64,000 bases of DNA. It comes from Candidatus Omnitrophota bacterium. Its GTDB lineage: Bacteria > Hinthialibacterota > Hinthialibacteria > Hinthialibacterales > JAKPRU01. The stretch covers positions 47,288 to 111,287 of the forward strand of contig JAKQSI010000032.1 in NCBI GenBank assembly GCA_029570205.1. Direction: 5' to 3'. Both the position numbers and the translations under genes were made by a program. Shown here one piece after another: positions 1-9,801 of this stretch (its first letter is position 1; the number at the start of each line of letters is the position of its first letter). The notes beneath the pieces were generated by a model. That model did not search any database and had not been told where the DNA came from. It saw only the letters and a list, made by a program, of their open reading frames with translations.

Positions 1-1094
1 TCATAAGGGGAGGCAGCTGTCAGAGCATTGTGGTAGAATTCGCAGTGATCGACGGTGACGATTGTCTCAATTCCGCTGTCGTGAAGCCACAATCCTTCTT
101 CTTGGTTGCCGGCTACAATACATCCCGTCAGACTGACTTGCCCATTTTCAATCTCCATGCCTTGTTCCTTGCCGCCGACAAAGGATGAGTTCTCGATAAT
201 CCCGATAACGGGGCGTGTACCGAGCGTTCCATCCACAGACACGTGGAGACCGTCAGCCGTGGATGCCAGCACTGTGCAATTCCGAACGACATTGTAACCG
301 CCACCCAGTTGAATACCGCCGTCACAGTTGATGATCGTATTGTTCTCGATCAGGTTGCCGGGTCCCTGGGCGGCCATCGGACCGATACTCTCCGGGTAGG
401 CTCCGTTAACGACTTGAATGCCGGTCTCCTCGCAATTCCGAACAGTGCAACCGCGAATGGTAACCGAGGGATCCGTGGGAGCATTTGGTTGGGCTTTGGA
501 AATGAGGGGACCAAAATTTGTTTCTTCAATCAGGCAGTCCTCAATAAGAACATTCACGGGCGCAGTCTGCATCCCGATCACTAAGATGCTTTGGTTTTGT
601 GCCGGATAGTCGATCCCCATGCCGCCGGCCCCACGGACTGTGCAGTTACGGACAGTGATGTTGCTGCAATCGATCAAGGCGACAATGGAACTGGCTCCCG
701 CCATGTTTACGGAAGTTGTTTGGTTCTCGAAAGTGATTCCTTCAATGAGGACCCCCTGACAGCCGAAAAACACGGCTCCCAGATAGTCCGTCCCCGGAAG
801 TCCCAACGGGTCAAGTCTCGCCATACCGTTTGCCGCACGAATCGTTGGGGTCTGTCCTTCGGCGGCCCGCAACGTGAACGAGGCGGCAAGGCCCGCCACT
901 GCGCCCGCAGTGAGATCTTCCTCGTACGTGGCGCTGTCGCCGATGACAATTGTGTCGCCGTTGCGGATGGCTCCCAGCGCCATGGCCACACTGGGCACAT
1001 CGCCCGTACCGTCCCTTTTCACCGTAATTGTGGCTGCCGTCGCCGTTGAAACAAACATGGACATGGCAAGAAGAACAACGACACAAGTTCTCAT
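1..1094 (-). CDS. Secreted right-handed beta-helix protein (3' end outside window)
   Basis: I translated this reading frame by hand: it is open from an ATG at 1094 to the window edge (364 codons, no stop reached). The first ~22 residues are a clear signal peptide (MRTCVVVLLAMSMFVSTATA). The rest consists of short degenerate repeats of the type 'ITVRNCTVRG', 'VTIRGCTVRNC' and 'YNVVRNCTV', which is the signature of a right-handed parallel beta-helix (pectate-lyase-like or NosD-like fold). Such proteins are secreted and bind or cleave polysaccharides; no catalytic residues can be assigned. A ribosome site (GGAAAGGAA) lies about 12 nt upstream. The C-terminus is missing, so any anchor or sorting signal is unknown. 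Confidence 0.8.
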   Translation of the reverse strand, partial: MRTCVVVLLAMSMFVSTATAATITVKRDGTGDVPSVAMALGAIRNGDTIVIGDSATYEEDLTAGAVAGLAASFTLRAAEGQTPTIRAANGMARLDPLGLPGTDYLGAVFFGCQGVLIEGITFENQTTSVNMAGASSIVALIDCSNITVRNCTVRGAGGMGIDYPAQNQSILVIGMQTAPVNVLIEDCLIEETNFGPLISKAQPNAPTDPSVTIRGCTVRNCEETGIQVVNGAYPESIGPMAAQGPGNLIENNTIINCDGGIQLGGGYNVVRNCTVLASTADGLHVSVDGTLGTRPVIGIIENSSFVGGKEQGMEIENGQVSLTGCIVAGNQEEGLWLHDSGIETIVTVDHCEFYHNALTAASPY

Positions 1095-1470
1095 GATTTC
1101 TCATTATTCCTTTCCGGTTGTTTTACGGGTCCGGTCATATTCCAGGACCGACCGACAAACCCGATTTTAGAGCGGGATCAACGGTCTGACAAGATAGCAA
1201 TGGGAAAGATAAAAGGACACGTGTCGCTTTCCCCGGCGGGACAGGGAGCGTATGCCGTCATTCCGGCGAAAGCCGGAATCCAGGCCCATAGTCCAGCGTT
1301 GCGTCATTCCGGCGAAAGCCGGAATCCAGCGATCGAATGTAACATTGCGCAAGCGGAGTTCCGCAGCAGGTTCTTCTCGGAAAAAAACGATACGATCCCA
1401 ATGCACCACCCTGTAAGGCAATGTGAACTCCCTTTTTCTGTGTTCCGGCTTTTGCCGGAATGACGACATC
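1095..1470. repeat. Intergenic stretch with palindromic GTCATTCCGGC repeats
   Basis: There is no gene here. Two direct copies of GTCATTCCGGCGAAAGCCGG plus AATCCAG lie at about 1258-1284 and 1305-1330, and an inverted half-copy (TTCCGGCTTTTGCCGGAATGACG) lies at about 1442-1464, just after the adenosine deaminase stop. Each has a CCGGC/GCCGG stem, like REP/BIME-type elements found between convergent or tandem genes in many bacteria. The copy next to the stop codon could act as a transcription or mRNA-stability hairpin (inference). Confidence 0.75.
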
Positions 1471-2490
1471 TTAAGTTAAAATGCGTATGGGAGGGGCTTG
1501 ACCAGTCCCTGCCCCGATGTTCGGGTCTTTTTCAGCCAAAAACGCCGCTCCAAGAGCGTTCCTTTGAATCTGCCGCAGGTCCTCCATACTCAAATCAAAC
1601 GTCTGCGCAAAAAGAAAGCACTCCTGTGAAAGTGTCGTTTTGAAAAACGATGGATCATCGGTTCCCAGTGTGACCGGAATCCCTGCCCGGCTGTATTTCC
1701 ACGCCGGATGCTCCGCCAGTGAGGAGACTACTCCCAGGGCGAGATTGCTTGTCAGGCACATGTTCAGTGGAATCCGGTGTTCGGCAAGGTATTCGACCAG
1801 TTTGGGGTCCTCTCCGGCGCGAGTCCCGTGATCGATCCGCTCGGCGTCCAGTCGTTCGAGTGCGCCCCAGATTGAGGGCGGCCCGGCTCCTTCGCCCGCA
1901 TGAACTGTCCGATGCAATCCCATCTCCTTCGCCCTTCGGTATGGAACCACAAAGAGTTCGGGCGGGTATCCCTCGCCTCCCCCCAGGCCGACCCCCACCA
2001 CCCAGGGTGATGGATACTGTTCCATCAGGTCCAGAAGTTCCATCCCGCGATCCGGGCCGAGATTCCTCACCATGTCCATGATATAGCGCGCTTCCGTTCC
2101 CCCACGTTGCTTGGACCGCTCCGCCGCGCGCTCCAATTCGCATAGCAGGGCAGGGTAGGGAATCCCCGCTCGAATAAACTTCCGTGGAGCCAGTGTGATT
2201 TCCGCATACAGCACATTTTCTTCCGTGAGACGCCGGAGAAGGTCGTCCGCCACAGCGCCTATATCCGCCGCGGTCCGTATAAAGCCGGATACGAACATGA
2301 ATTGCTGAAAAAACTCTTTCGGGGTGGAAAATTGCATCAGGGAGCGTGCCGCGGAAACAGATGGGACCTCTCGTTCCAGGCCGTTCCGTTTGGCAATCTC
2401 ATAAAGACATTCCGCCGAGATCGCTCCTTCCAGGTGAAGGTGCAGATCGACTTTCGGCATCCGTTGGCATTGATCGAGAGAAACCGTCAT
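1471..2490 (-). CDS. add: Adenosine deaminase
   Basis: This 339-residue protein has the usual length of the adenosine/AMP deaminase family and hydrolyses adenosine to inosine and ammonia in purine salvage. The metal and catalytic motifs are intact: HLHLEG with zinc ligands H17 and H19, HAGEG with zinc ligand H197 and catalytic E200, the TSNLALG segment near 248-253, and the LGTDDP pair D278/D279. It is a cytoplasmic TIM-barrel protein with no signal peptide. Related enzymes that act on adenine or aminodeoxyfutalosine share these motifs, so substrate preference is not proven. The upstream ribosome site is weak, and it stands alone on this strand. Confidence 0.88.
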   Translation of the reverse strand: MTVSLDQCQRMPKVDLHLHLEGAISAECLYEIAKRNGLEREVPSVSAARSLMQFSTPKEFFQQFMFVSGFIRTAADIGAVADDLLRRLTEENVLYAEITLAPRKFIRAGIPYPALLCELERAAERSKQRGGTEARYIMDMVRNLGPDRGMELLDLMEQYPSPWVVGVGLGGGEGYPPELFVVPYRRAKEMGLHRTVHAGEGAGPPSIWGALERLDAERIDHGTRAGEDPKLVEYLAEHRIPLNMCLTSNLALGVVSSLAEHPAWKYSRAGIPVTLGTDDPSFFKTTLSQECFLFAQTFDLSMEDLRQIQRNALGAAFLAEKDPNIGAGTGQAPPIRILT

Positions 2491-2615
2491 GGCTCTTGTT
2501 CCGGCTCATCGGCCTGGGTGAGCGTATCATTGACTCTGGGGTTTATTTTTACCTATAATTATTGCGGACGTACAGATACTTGGTCGTTTCCGGCCTCAAT
2601 ACGGAGATCCGCGCA

Positions 2616-2978
2616 ATGGGAAAAAAGGGTTTGATTGTTGACGATGCGGCGTTCATGCGCATGATGCTCAGGGAGATTCTCACCAAAGGAGGCTATGAGG
2701 TTGCCGGAGAAGCCGTGAACGGCAAAGAGGCCATTGAGATTTATCGGAACGTGTCTCCCGACTTTGTCACCATGGATATCACTATGCCGGATATGGATGG
2801 CATCGAGGCCCTCAGAGAAATCAAAAAAATAGATGCCAATGCGGTTGTCATCATGTGCAGCGCCATCGGGCAGCAGGCTAATGTCCTTGAGGCCATTAAA
2901 ACCGGGGCCAGGGACTTTATCGTCAAACCGTTCCAGCCCGAACGGGTCCTCGAATCCATCAAAAAAACTGTCGGATAA
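2616..2978 (+). CDS. CheY-like single-domain response regulator
   Basis: This is a 120-residue stand-alone receiver domain. The acidic pocket D9/D10, phospho-acceptor D54 (in FVTMDITMPD), switch residue S82 and conserved K104 (in FIVKPF) are all present, so phosphorylation should be functional. I chose the ATG at 2616 because a GGAG lies 10 nt upstream and the protein then begins exactly at the receiver domain; an earlier in-frame start at 2562 would add 18 unrelated residues. No output domain follows and no kinase or chemotaxis gene is adjacent, so its partner is unknown. CheY and sporulation-type Spo0F roles are both possible. Confidence 0.85.
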   Translation: MGKKGLIVDDAAFMRMMLREILTKGGYEVAGEAVNGKEAIEIYRNVSPDFVTMDITMPDMDGIEALREIKKIDANAVVIMCSAIGQQANVLEAIKTGARDFIVKPFQPERVLESIKKTVG

Positions 2979-3095
2979 CCTCCCAACCTTCCCTATTCTT
3001 TCCTCTTTCTTTTTCTTAATTTTCAGTTTCCATCTTGACTTCCCCCACAATCTTGCCTAAAACACCCGGGTCATTTTTTTCAGGATGGATTCAAC

Positions 3096-4112
3096 ATGCG
3101 CGTTTGTCTCGTTCGAAATGAAAAGAATCTCACAGTGTGGGAGTCCCGCATCCGCTCCCATCTGTCGCAGGGCCGGGTCGGTAAATGGGGGTATTTGGCA
3201 AATCCCCGCCTGGATGACTTCCACTGGAGTCGTCTGCTGGGTCTCTGCAAAGCGGAGGGTCAGAAAACCTGGCGCTGCATGGAGAACTCCGAGCCGATTC
3301 TTTTCTTCGGATTGGCGCCCCATTCCTCCCACTCGAACCTTTTTGGTTTCCCCGTGGGGAGAGTTGCTCCGCTTGTTCTCCTGTCTTCCAGTTTTGAATA
3401 CACCTGTACCGCTCTGAAACACATTCCATCAAAAGCAAAATCCTGCGGATTCCGACTCCTCTCCCTTCGAATCTCCACCGATGAGCATGTGCTCAATTTT
3501 GCTCTCTCCACATACGGCTGGAACCATGTCGGGACCTCTATGAAGCTCGCCATCGAGTGTGATTCCTGGCTGGACCGCTGCCGGCAGTCCGGAAATCCCA
3601 TGGTGTATGAGTCCTACCTGTCCCAGACCTTCGATTCTGTTCATATTCGAACCGCTGTGAAATCTGATATTCCCGACCTGTCGCGGATCATTGTCTCTGC
3701 GCATCGCCACAGTCATTTTTTCAATGATCCCCTCCTGCCGGATGCCGCAAGAACCGCCTTGTTCCCGGATTGGGTCGCCAAGTCGGTAAATGGCAGCATG
3801 GACCTGGTCCTGGTGGCTTGCCGGGAAAATCGTCCCATTGGTTTTGCCTCGTGTCTTGTCAGCAAAGGACTTCGTTCCTACCTCAATCACGAGGTCGGTG
3901 TCCTGGATTTTGTGGTCGTGGATCCTGACATCCAGGGGAAAGGGATCGGCAAAAGGCTCCTGAATGCCGCTTTTGCCTGGCTTTTTGAACGCTGTCCCAT
4001 CGTGGAATTGCGCACCATGGCCGACAATATCCCGGCTCTTCGCACCTACTGCCGGCTGGGTCTGATCCCGGCCGCCACGGACCATCATTACCACTACTGG
4101 CTGGGGTCCTGA
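3096..4112 (+). CDS. GNAT-family acetyltransferase, WecD/RffC-like
   Basis: This 338-residue cytoplasmic protein has a C-terminal GNAT N-acetyltransferase domain (about residues 180-335). The acetyl-CoA loop VVDPDIQGKGIGKRLL is clear, and the ending HYHYWL resembles WecD/RffC, the dTDP-fucosamine acetyltransferases of surface-polysaccharide synthesis. The FNDPLLP segment also fits that group. The N-terminal ~170 residues resemble a second, degenerate acyltransferase-like domain. Known relatives acetylate amino-sugar nucleotides, but no sugar genes adjoin it, so the substrate is unknown. It lies in a run of plus-strand genes from the response regulator to the tRNA. Confidence 0.7.
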   Translation: MRVCLVRNEKNLTVWESRIRSHLSQGRVGKWGYLANPRLDDFHWSRLLGLCKAEGQKTWRCMENSEPILFFGLAPHSSHSNLFGFPVGRVAPLVLLSSSFEYTCTALKHIPSKAKSCGFRLLSLRISTDEHVLNFALSTYGWNHVGTSMKLAIECDSWLDRCRQSGNPMVYESYLSQTFDSVHIRTAVKSDIPDLSRIIVSAHRHSHFFNDPLLPDAARTALFPDWVAKSVNGSMDLVLVACRENRPIGFASCLVSKGLRSYLNHEVGVLDFVVVDPDIQGKGIGKRLLNAAFAWLFERCPIVELRTMADNIPALRTYCRLGLIPAATDHHYHYWLGS

Positions 4113-4208
4113 CAACCTTCCAACACATTACCCATGGATTTGTCTGGACTTTCCGTCCGACATGCGCCATGATTCTTGACGATTTCCTTTTAAGCAGGAG
4201 ACCGTGCA

Positions 4209-4757
4209 GTGATCGATTCATGTCGTGTATTGGTTCTCAATTCAACTTACGAGGCAATTAACGTTTGCACGGCTCGTCGTGCCCTCAAGCTGCTTTTCTG
4301 CGGTATTGCCCATGCCGTTGAGGATTCCCCGCGTGTTGTTTTTTCTCCCAGTTCTCAGTTCAGACTGCCGGAGGTGATTCGACTTCGGCGGTATGTCCGG
4401 ATCCCGTATCGGCCCGTCCCGTTCTGCCGCAAGAACATCCTTCTGCGCGATTCGTTTCGTTGCCAGTATTGCGGTGTGCAGAAAAGCCCCGATCATCTGA
4501 CCATCGATCACCTGGTCCCGCTTTCGCGTGGCGGCACTCATGACTGGACAAATGTCGTCACCGCGTGTAAAAGCTGTAATCATCGCAAGGCCAGTTACCT
4601 GCCGGAGGAAGTTGGCATGAGGCTTTTGGCACGGCCTCGGACTCCGAATCTGCCGACTTTTTTGCAGCTGGTCCGCATTCAGGGCGAGGGACGTGCGAGT
4701 TGGCGGAAATATCTCTTCTTTGATTATACCGAATCGACGGAAGATGTTGCAGTTTGA
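4209..4757 (+). CDS. HNH endonuclease domain protein
   Basis: This 182-residue protein has an HNH/McrA-type zinc-finger nuclease motif at about residues 80-125. It includes the CQYCG knuckle, the IDHLVPLSRGG core with the catalytic histidine, and the CKSCNHRKA knuckle. The N-terminus (VLVLNSTYEAINVCTARRALKL) is typical of the widespread chromosomal HNH family found as single genes, whose cellular role is not settled; it is not an intron-homing arrangement here. It ends 11 nt before tRNA-Arg. It could belong to a restriction or repair function, but the sequence does not show that. Confidence 0.82.
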   Translation: MIDSCRVLVLNSTYEAINVCTARRALKLLFCGIAHAVEDSPRVVFSPSSQFRLPEVIRLRRYVRIPYRPVPFCRKNILLRDSFRCQYCGVQKSPDHLTIDHLVPLSRGGTHDWTNVVTACKSCNHRKASYLPEEVGMRLLARPRTPNLPTFLQLVRIQGEGRASWRKYLFFDYTESTEDVAV

Positions 4758-4768
4758 CACCCATTTAT

Positions 4769-4842
4769 GCGCCTGTGGCTCAGGTGGATAGAGCGTCGGT
4801 CTCCGGAACCGAAGGTCGCGCGTTCGAATCGCGCCAGGCGCG
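4769..4842 (+). tRNA. tRNA-Arg (anticodon CCG)
   Basis: The complete 74-nt cloverleaf can be folded by eye. The acceptor stem is GCGCCTG/CAGGCGC, the D arm is GCTC..GAGC, the anticodon stem TCGGT/ACCGA has loop CTCCGGA (anticodon CCG), the T stem is GCGCG/CGCGC with loop TTCGAAT, and the discriminator is G. CCA is not encoded. It lies between the HNH gene and the accessory block that begins at 5286, a position where integrating elements often insert, but I found no second copy of the tRNA 3' end in the window. Confidence 0.95.
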
Positions 4843-5285
4843 TGTTGATTTCCCTGGACTTACGACATTTTCCCCAGTGGGAGCGCCATCCGCTCCTTCC
4901 CGTTTGTCCCATTCAAGGCCCCCCTCGGAGGCGAGGTCTGTCTGTTGCTCTCTCCCGGAAGCCCCATCCGGCCCTTTTGGGGTGCGGGTTTCCGAGAGCG
5001 AGGGAGCGCTTCCCGCATTGCCATACGCGTTGTCCGGATTCGGATTGCATATCCCTGCCGCGCACTATCTGGACTGTCTTTATGGAGGTTCTTGTCCGTT
5101 GTATTACCAAGACACAGGCATCTTGCCGGTGAATATTACCCATTTCTCGCCACTTCGCTGTCTTCTGCCACTGTGCATTCTGACCGCGGCCAAGGCATTC
5201 GATCCGGCTTTCTTTCTGTAAATTCTTGAGAATATCGTTCGATAATATCCTTGGAGAGCGACACATCCCACATTGAGCCGCTTCA
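4843..5285. other. Gene-free stretch after tRNA-Arg
   Basis: No convincing gene was seen in these 443 bases. The short open frames on both strands lack ribosome sites and show no recognisable protein. A small palindrome, CACAGGCATCTTGCCGGTG, lies near 5115-5133 and resembles the dispersed short hairpins elsewhere in the window. I found no integrase fragment, although the location between a tRNA and restriction-modification genes would fit a decayed island edge. Confidence 0.5.
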
Positions 5286-5894
5286 TCATATAGCGGTTTC
5301 CTCCCGTTGCATTTCAAACAGGCCCGGACATTCTTCCTTACCGACGTGCTTCCCGTGGAGGCGCCTCAAGTCCACCACAGCTCCATATCGGAGAAACACC
5401 TTTTCAAAGAGATCATATCGATACCCCCAGTAGACCATGGCACAGGACATCGGCGCACCTTTGCCGCTATCTTGTCCATGAACAAGAAATCGAAGGCGCG
5501 TATCGTAGAGGAATGCAACAGCGGTTGCCGCACCCCATACGTGGAGTTTCCAGTGCCGGGTGTTTGTGGCTACGGGCACAAGCGCCAAGACTTCGGCGCC
5601 GTACTTTAGATGCGCCTGTTCGCATTTTCGAAGCCAATCACGAATGGTCGTCTCTCGCTGTCTATCTGCCCCATAGGGTGGATTAACGAATATCGTGCGG
5701 TAGTTCCAATCCGCCCTCAGCCCATCGATTTCGGGCAGGACGAATTCCACTCTTGCGTGCACGATTGAATGTTCATTGGAGCATGGATCCAGTTCGATGG
5801 TTCCGCCAAAGAAGTTGCGAATTGCGTTGACATACTTCGGCGGGGTGCACCAGTCGCGGCTAAGACACGATACATTGTTCCGTCCAGCAGTCAT
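5286..5894 (-). CDS. Phage-type N6-adenine DNA methyltransferase (Dam family)
   Basis: This is a 202-residue SAM-dependent adenine methyltransferase of the phage Dam type. Near the N-terminus the DWCTPP segment (residues 14-19) and ELDPCSN (34-40) are characteristic of the family, followed by the catalytic motif IV NPPYG at 71-75. The ATG at 5894 is preferred over the upstream TTG at 5915 because GGGAGG precedes it, although the spacing is short. It lies 122 nt downstream of a restriction-endonuclease-like gene on the same strand, so it probably was the protecting methyltransferase of that enzyme. As that gene is frameshifted, this may now be an orphan methyltransferase. Confidence 0.82.
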   Translation of the reverse strand: MTAGRNNVSCLSRDWCTPPKYVNAIRNFFGGTIELDPCSNEHSIVHARVEFVLPEIDGLRADWNYRTIFVNPPYGADRQRETTIRDWLRKCEQAHLKYGAEVLALVPVATNTRHWKLHVWGAATAVAFLYDTRLRFLVHGQDSGKGAPMSCAMVYWGYRYDLFEKVFLRYGAVVDLRRLHGKHVGKEECPGLFEMQREETAI

Positions 5895-6016
5895 GCGCCT
5901 CCCACCTTCCTCCAATCTTTGCCCGCCAAACGATGAAGATCGGACACGAGTTCCCTCAATCTACAGCCAGGCGGAGCAATCACATTGAACCAGGTTTCGA
6001 CCTGGGATTCGTGTGT

Positions 6017-7023
6017 TTAGAAATATTTTCGCAACGACTCGTCCGCAGCCATACCGATTCGAACCTTCGTGAATCTGTTCCGGCCCCCTTTTCCGGTATA
6101 GCTTGCGAGGAATGCCTCTCGCGCCGGATTCAACTCTCGAGTTGGATTCAGTAGAAGCCTGTCGATAAACCATGATAGGCCTTCATCCGTGAGGAAGATC
6201 AACCAGTCATAGGATTGGGCAAGAACCCGCAATTCTTTGTTGGGATTATCCGAGGTGAACCAATTCCCATGATTGCTGACAACACCGACAGTGAGGATGA
6301 ATTCACGGAGAAACTCCGGTCGTGAGCCTTCAATCACCTCCTTGAGGACCCGCGCATAGAGGCCGGTGTGGAAATTCCCGTCGGGCAGTTCGAGAACACC
6401 TTGGAATTGACCATTGCGCAAACGTACCTTTTGAAGGGCTGACACCATTCGAGCCACATAGGCCTTTGCTTGGCTTTCTCAATAGTCTGTGGCCCCTTTC
6501 GCATCCCTTGCTCCACCCCCACGCGCTTACATTCGAATATCGCGAATGGGTGATGAAAAAGATCACATACGGTCACACCACATTTGGAGGATCTTATCTT
6601 GTCGAGATGAGCCACGAGGATACCCGTACGGTCCTCTGCGAGTACGCAAGCGTTGCGCTTCACATGATCCGTCGATAGGAGTTGCACGGACTTGAACTCT
6701 TTTGCTTTCGGGAACGAAAAGTCTTTCTTGAGTTTCGCAGGTGTCAGCGGAAGACCGGCGACATTGAGCGTAACCGTCTGGCGTGTATGGATTGGATGAA
6801 GCGAAAATTCCACATTGTGCAGTATATCAGGATTGGCAAATTCGGGAATCGAACGCTCGATGACGATATGATCTCGGAGATCCCACGCAAGCAGAGTGTA
6901 AAAAGTCATCAGTTCAACAAGCGTGCCGAGCGCTCGTCCTGCCGCTTTCTTCCGGTCTGAGGCGTAGCCGAAAACGGATTCGGCCAGAGTCTTCTGAAGA
7001 ACATCTACCGATCTGAATGCCAT
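6017..7023 (-). pseudogene. Frameshifted PD-(D/E)xK restriction-endonuclease-like gene
   Basis: Two overlapping minus-strand frames together make one protein. The first part starts at ATG 7023 (GGGAG 8 nt upstream) and carries a probable nuclease centre: D154 followed by FAIFECKR with E164-x-K166. Near 6465-6472 the frame must slip by one (-1) to continue into a ~146-residue second part ending at 6017. Without the slip the first frame runs on into unrelated residues to 6334. The pairing with the downstream adenine methyltransferase and the position after ftsH suggest a Type II restriction enzyme. I do not recognise the family. A sequencing error or programmed frameshift cannot be excluded. 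Confidence 0.6.
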
Positions 7024-7058
7024 GTTGCCCACTCCCGGTCTTTGTTCGTTCTACCCTG

Positions 7059-9044
7059 TCAACGTTGATCGACTTCCCCGGAAGTCGAATCGGGCGACGG
7101 TTCGGACTCTGAAGGTTGGGTGAAATCTTCCGGCGATCCTTTCTCGGAAACGATTGCAGACTTTTCCGCAACAGGTCTCGATTCAACCGGCTGATTCTCC
7201 TCATCAGCGCTTTCCGCATGTGCCCCCGGACCGAGAATCGCCTTGACTTCCTCTACCTGCAGAACCTCTCGTTCCAAGAGGGCAGTGGCCAGTGCATCCA
7301 GCCTGTCGCGATGTGTTTCCAGAATACTCCGCGCAACCGCGTGACATTCATCAACCAGGTGGCGAACCTCTTTGTCGATTTCGAACGCGATTTCCTCGCT
7401 GTAGTCTTTATCTTTATAGAAGTCCCGTCCGAGGAAAATCTGGTTTTCGTTCACCCCGAAAGTAAGCGGACCCAGTTTTTCGGACATCCCGAATTGACAG
7501 ACCATTTTGTGCGCAATGTTGGTAACCCGTTCCAGATCATTCTGAGCGCCTGTGTTGACATCACCGAAAACCAGTTCTTCCGCGACCCGACCTCCGAGAA
7601 GTCCGGCCATCCGGGAAAGCAACTCGGTTTTGGTTGTGAGATAGCGATCCTCGGTAGGCAGGTGCATGGTATACCCCAACGCCCGTCCGCGCGGAAGAAT
7701 CGAGACCTTGTGGACAGGATCACAGTCCTTGAGAAAGTGCATCACAACAGCATGACCCGCCTCATGGTAGGCGACAATCCGTTTTTCGCGATCGTTGATG
7801 GCTCGGCTCCGTCGCTCCGGCCCGGCGGTTACCCGTTCGATCGCTTCTTCGAAGTCGGACATGTCGACGGCGTTTTTATTGAGTCTGGCTGCCAGCAGGG
7901 CCGCCTCGTTCACGGCATTTTTGATATCTGCGCCGGAGAACCCCGGCGTTCGTCGGGCCAGCAGGGCCAGATCGACATTCCGTGCCAAAACCACATTCCG
8001 GGTATGAACCTTGAAAATCGCCTCCCGGCCTTTGAGATCCGGACTGTCCACGACAATCTGACGGTCGAATCGTCCCGGACGAAGAAGCGCCGGGTCCAAA
8101 ACATCCGGACGATTGGTGGCCGCGATGAGAATCACTTCATCGTTGGAGTTGAAACCGTCCATTTCGACGAGCAGCTGGTTGAGAGTCTGTTCGCGCTCAT
8201 CGTGGCCGCCCCCCACGCCGGCGAAACGCTGCCGACCGACGGCGTCGATTTCATCCATGAAAATCAGGCACGGCGCGTGTTTTTTACCCTGTTCGAACAA
8301 ATCGCGTACACGCGATGCCCCTACACCGACAAACATTTCCACGAAGTCGGAGCCGCTGATGCTGAAAAACGGCACGTTCGCTTCCCCCGCGACAGCGCGC
8401 GCCAGAAGCGTCTTGCCGGTTCCCGGTGGACCGTGCAACAGCACCCCGCGCGGGATCTTGCCGCCCAGTCGCTGAAACTTCTGCGGATCTTTGAGAAATT
8501 CAACTACTTCTTGCAGTTCCTCTTTCGCCTCGTCGCAGCCCGCCACGTCATCAAAGGTAACTTTCGGTCCCCCTTCCTGCTGGAGCCGCGCTCGGCTTTT
8601 TCCGAATGACATGGCCTTGGTTCCACCGATCTGCATTTGACGCAGGATGAAAAACCACACCCCGATCAGCAACAACACCGGGAAAACATTCAAGAATGCG
8701 CTGAACAGCCAGCTGCTTTGAGTAGAAGCCTCATACTGAAGGGACGGATTAATTTCTTTCTTGTAAGTGGCGAGACGGTCCCGGATGCTCTCGGAGTATT
8801 CCGGCAGGATATGGACCTGGAATTCCCGCTCCGGCTCGGTTCCGTCCGGTCCATCCGGATCGTATTTCCCCTGGATACTGTCGAGGGAAACAACGACATA
8901 AGTCAGCACACCACCTTTGCCGTCCAGGAGTTCATCGAACTGGTCCAGTTTCATTCGGACCAGCGGGGTCTCCTGCACAAGGTGGACGACCACAATGATG
9001 ACGATAAGCAGCAGCCCGTAAAACAGAACGGTTCGATTGAACAA
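7059..9044 (-). CDS. ftsH: ATP-dependent zinc metalloprotease FtsH
   Basis: FtsH is a membrane-anchored AAA+ protease that degrades unassembled membrane proteins and regulatory proteins. The 661-residue protein has two transmembrane segments (about 7-24 and 113-134) around a periplasmic domain. It has Walker A GPPGTGKT (205-212), Walker B IFMDEID (261-267), the second region of homology [17 protein letters not shown], and the zinc site HEAGH (427-431). The start is TTG at 9044, supported by GAGG with 8-nt spacing. The acidic, proline/serine-rich tail after residue ~610 is variable in the family. The restriction-like gene begins 35 nt downstream on the same strand. Confidence 0.97.
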   Translation of the reverse strand: MFNRTVLFYGLLLIVIIVVVHLVQETPLVRMKLDQFDELLDGKGGVLTYVVVSLDSIQGKYDPDGPDGTEPEREFQVHILPEYSESIRDRLATYKKEINPSLQYEASTQSSWLFSAFLNVFPVLLLIGVWFFILRQMQIGGTKAMSFGKSRARLQQEGGPKVTFDDVAGCDEAKEELQEVVEFLKDPQKFQRLGGKIPRGVLLHGPPGTGKTLLARAVAGEANVPFFSISGSDFVEMFVGVGASRVRDLFEQGKKHAPCLIFMDEIDAVGRQRFAGVGGGHDEREQTLNQLLVEMDGFNSNDEVILIAATNRPDVLDPALLRPGRFDRQIVVDSPDLKGREAIFKVHTRNVVLARNVDLALLARRTPGFSGADIKNAVNEAALLAARLNKNAVDMSDFEEAIERVTAGPERRSRAINDREKRIVAYHEAGHAVVMHFLKDCDPVHKVSILPRGRALGYTMHLPTEDRYLTTKTELLSRMAGLLGGRVAEELVFGDVNTGAQNDLERVTNIAHKMVCQFGMSEKLGPLTFGVNENQIFLGRDFYKDKDYSEEIAFEIDKEVRHLVDECHAVARSILETHRDRLDALATALLEREVLQVEEVKAILGPGAHAESADEENQPVESRPVAEKSAIVSEKGSPEDFTQPSESEPSPDSTSGEVDQR

Positions 9045-9219
9045 GTAAGTACCTCAAGGTTTCGGTTGCCTCACAGGCCCCACGATTCGCACCGGGGAAA
9101 AACGAAACAGCCCCGCATTTCCCCCGGATTATATTTCATTCTTATGGTAAACTTTTCACAAAGCAATATCAAGCAGAATGGCCAATCCGCCCCGGGGACA
9201 CGCCACACGGGAGGACAGT

Positions 9220-9672
9220 ATGAACTTTCCGCTCAAGAAAGTGATTGTGTATCTAGCGATTCTCATTGCGGTCTGGTACGGATACCGGCGTTTGATGGAC
9301 CTGCCGGTAACCTGTGTAGCCTTTGTCGAACCCACTCTCAAAAAAGGACGTCCAAATGTCCTTGAGATTCTCCTGTCTAAAGTTGTGGACAGCCGCCGGG
9401 AACTGACGGGTAACGATCCGTACAAGGTGTATGCCTTTGCCGGGGATAAGGACCGACTCGAATCGGTCTCGTTCACCCATAACGGTCAACCTGTTCCTTT
9501 CAAAGTTGATCCGGAAACGGAGACCAGTTCGGTTGAAGTCGACGGGGACACGGAACCGGGGTTACACACTTATGTTCTGAAGGCGCGTGACACCAGGGGA
9601 CACGAATCTGTTGCCAGGCTGATTATCAACATCAGACTGGTGCCGATTGTCCCGGTGGGCGGGGTGATGTAG
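9220..9672 (+). CDS. Membrane-anchored hypothetical protein with Ig-like fold
   Basis: This is a 150-residue protein that I do not recognise. The ATG at 9220 is chosen because GGGAGGACAG precedes it. Residues 7-22 form one N-terminal membrane helix (VIVYLAILIAVWYGYR), followed by an extracytoplasmic domain rich in short beta-strand-like segments. It ends with an Ig/fibronectin-like run (TYVLKARDTRGHESVARLIINI), so it is probably a small Ig-like domain tethered outside the membrane. It is divergent from ftsH with 175 nt between the two starts. No function can be assigned. Confidence 0.6.
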   Translation: MNFPLKKVIVYLAILIAVWYGYRRLMDLPVTCVAFVEPTLKKGRPNVLEILLSKVVDSRRELTGNDPYKVYAFAGDKDRLESVSFTHNGQPVPFKVDPETETSSVEVDGDTEPGLHTYVLKARDTRGHESVARLIINIRLVPIVPVGGVM

Positions 9673-9697
9673 GGCATCCTGGGGGACTCGACATTTT

Positions 9698-9737
9698 CCT
9701 CACCCCGGCCCTCTCCCGGAGGGAGAGGGGGATTGGG
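9698..9737. repeat. Dispersed palindrome CCCTCTCCC/GGGAGAGGG
   Basis: The stem CCCTCTCCC GGA GGGAGAGGG is preceded by CTCACCCCGGC. It is one of a family of similar imperfect palindromes between genes of this window (others near 13740, 19785, 21740, 24510 and 32530). This copy lies between the stop of the small membrane protein and the end of the convergent terminase gene and could act as a bidirectional terminator. Confidence 0.75.
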
Positions 9738-9801
9738 ATTGCTCTTGCAGAATGGGAAGGGACCGACAGGGCTTATAGGACCCATACGATCCATAAAATA
9801 C

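Noticed and set aside
7059-8609. Long plus-strand open frames across ftsH (7116-8609) and add (about 1719-2081)
   Set aside because: They are antisense shadows of clear genes; they show no family motifs.
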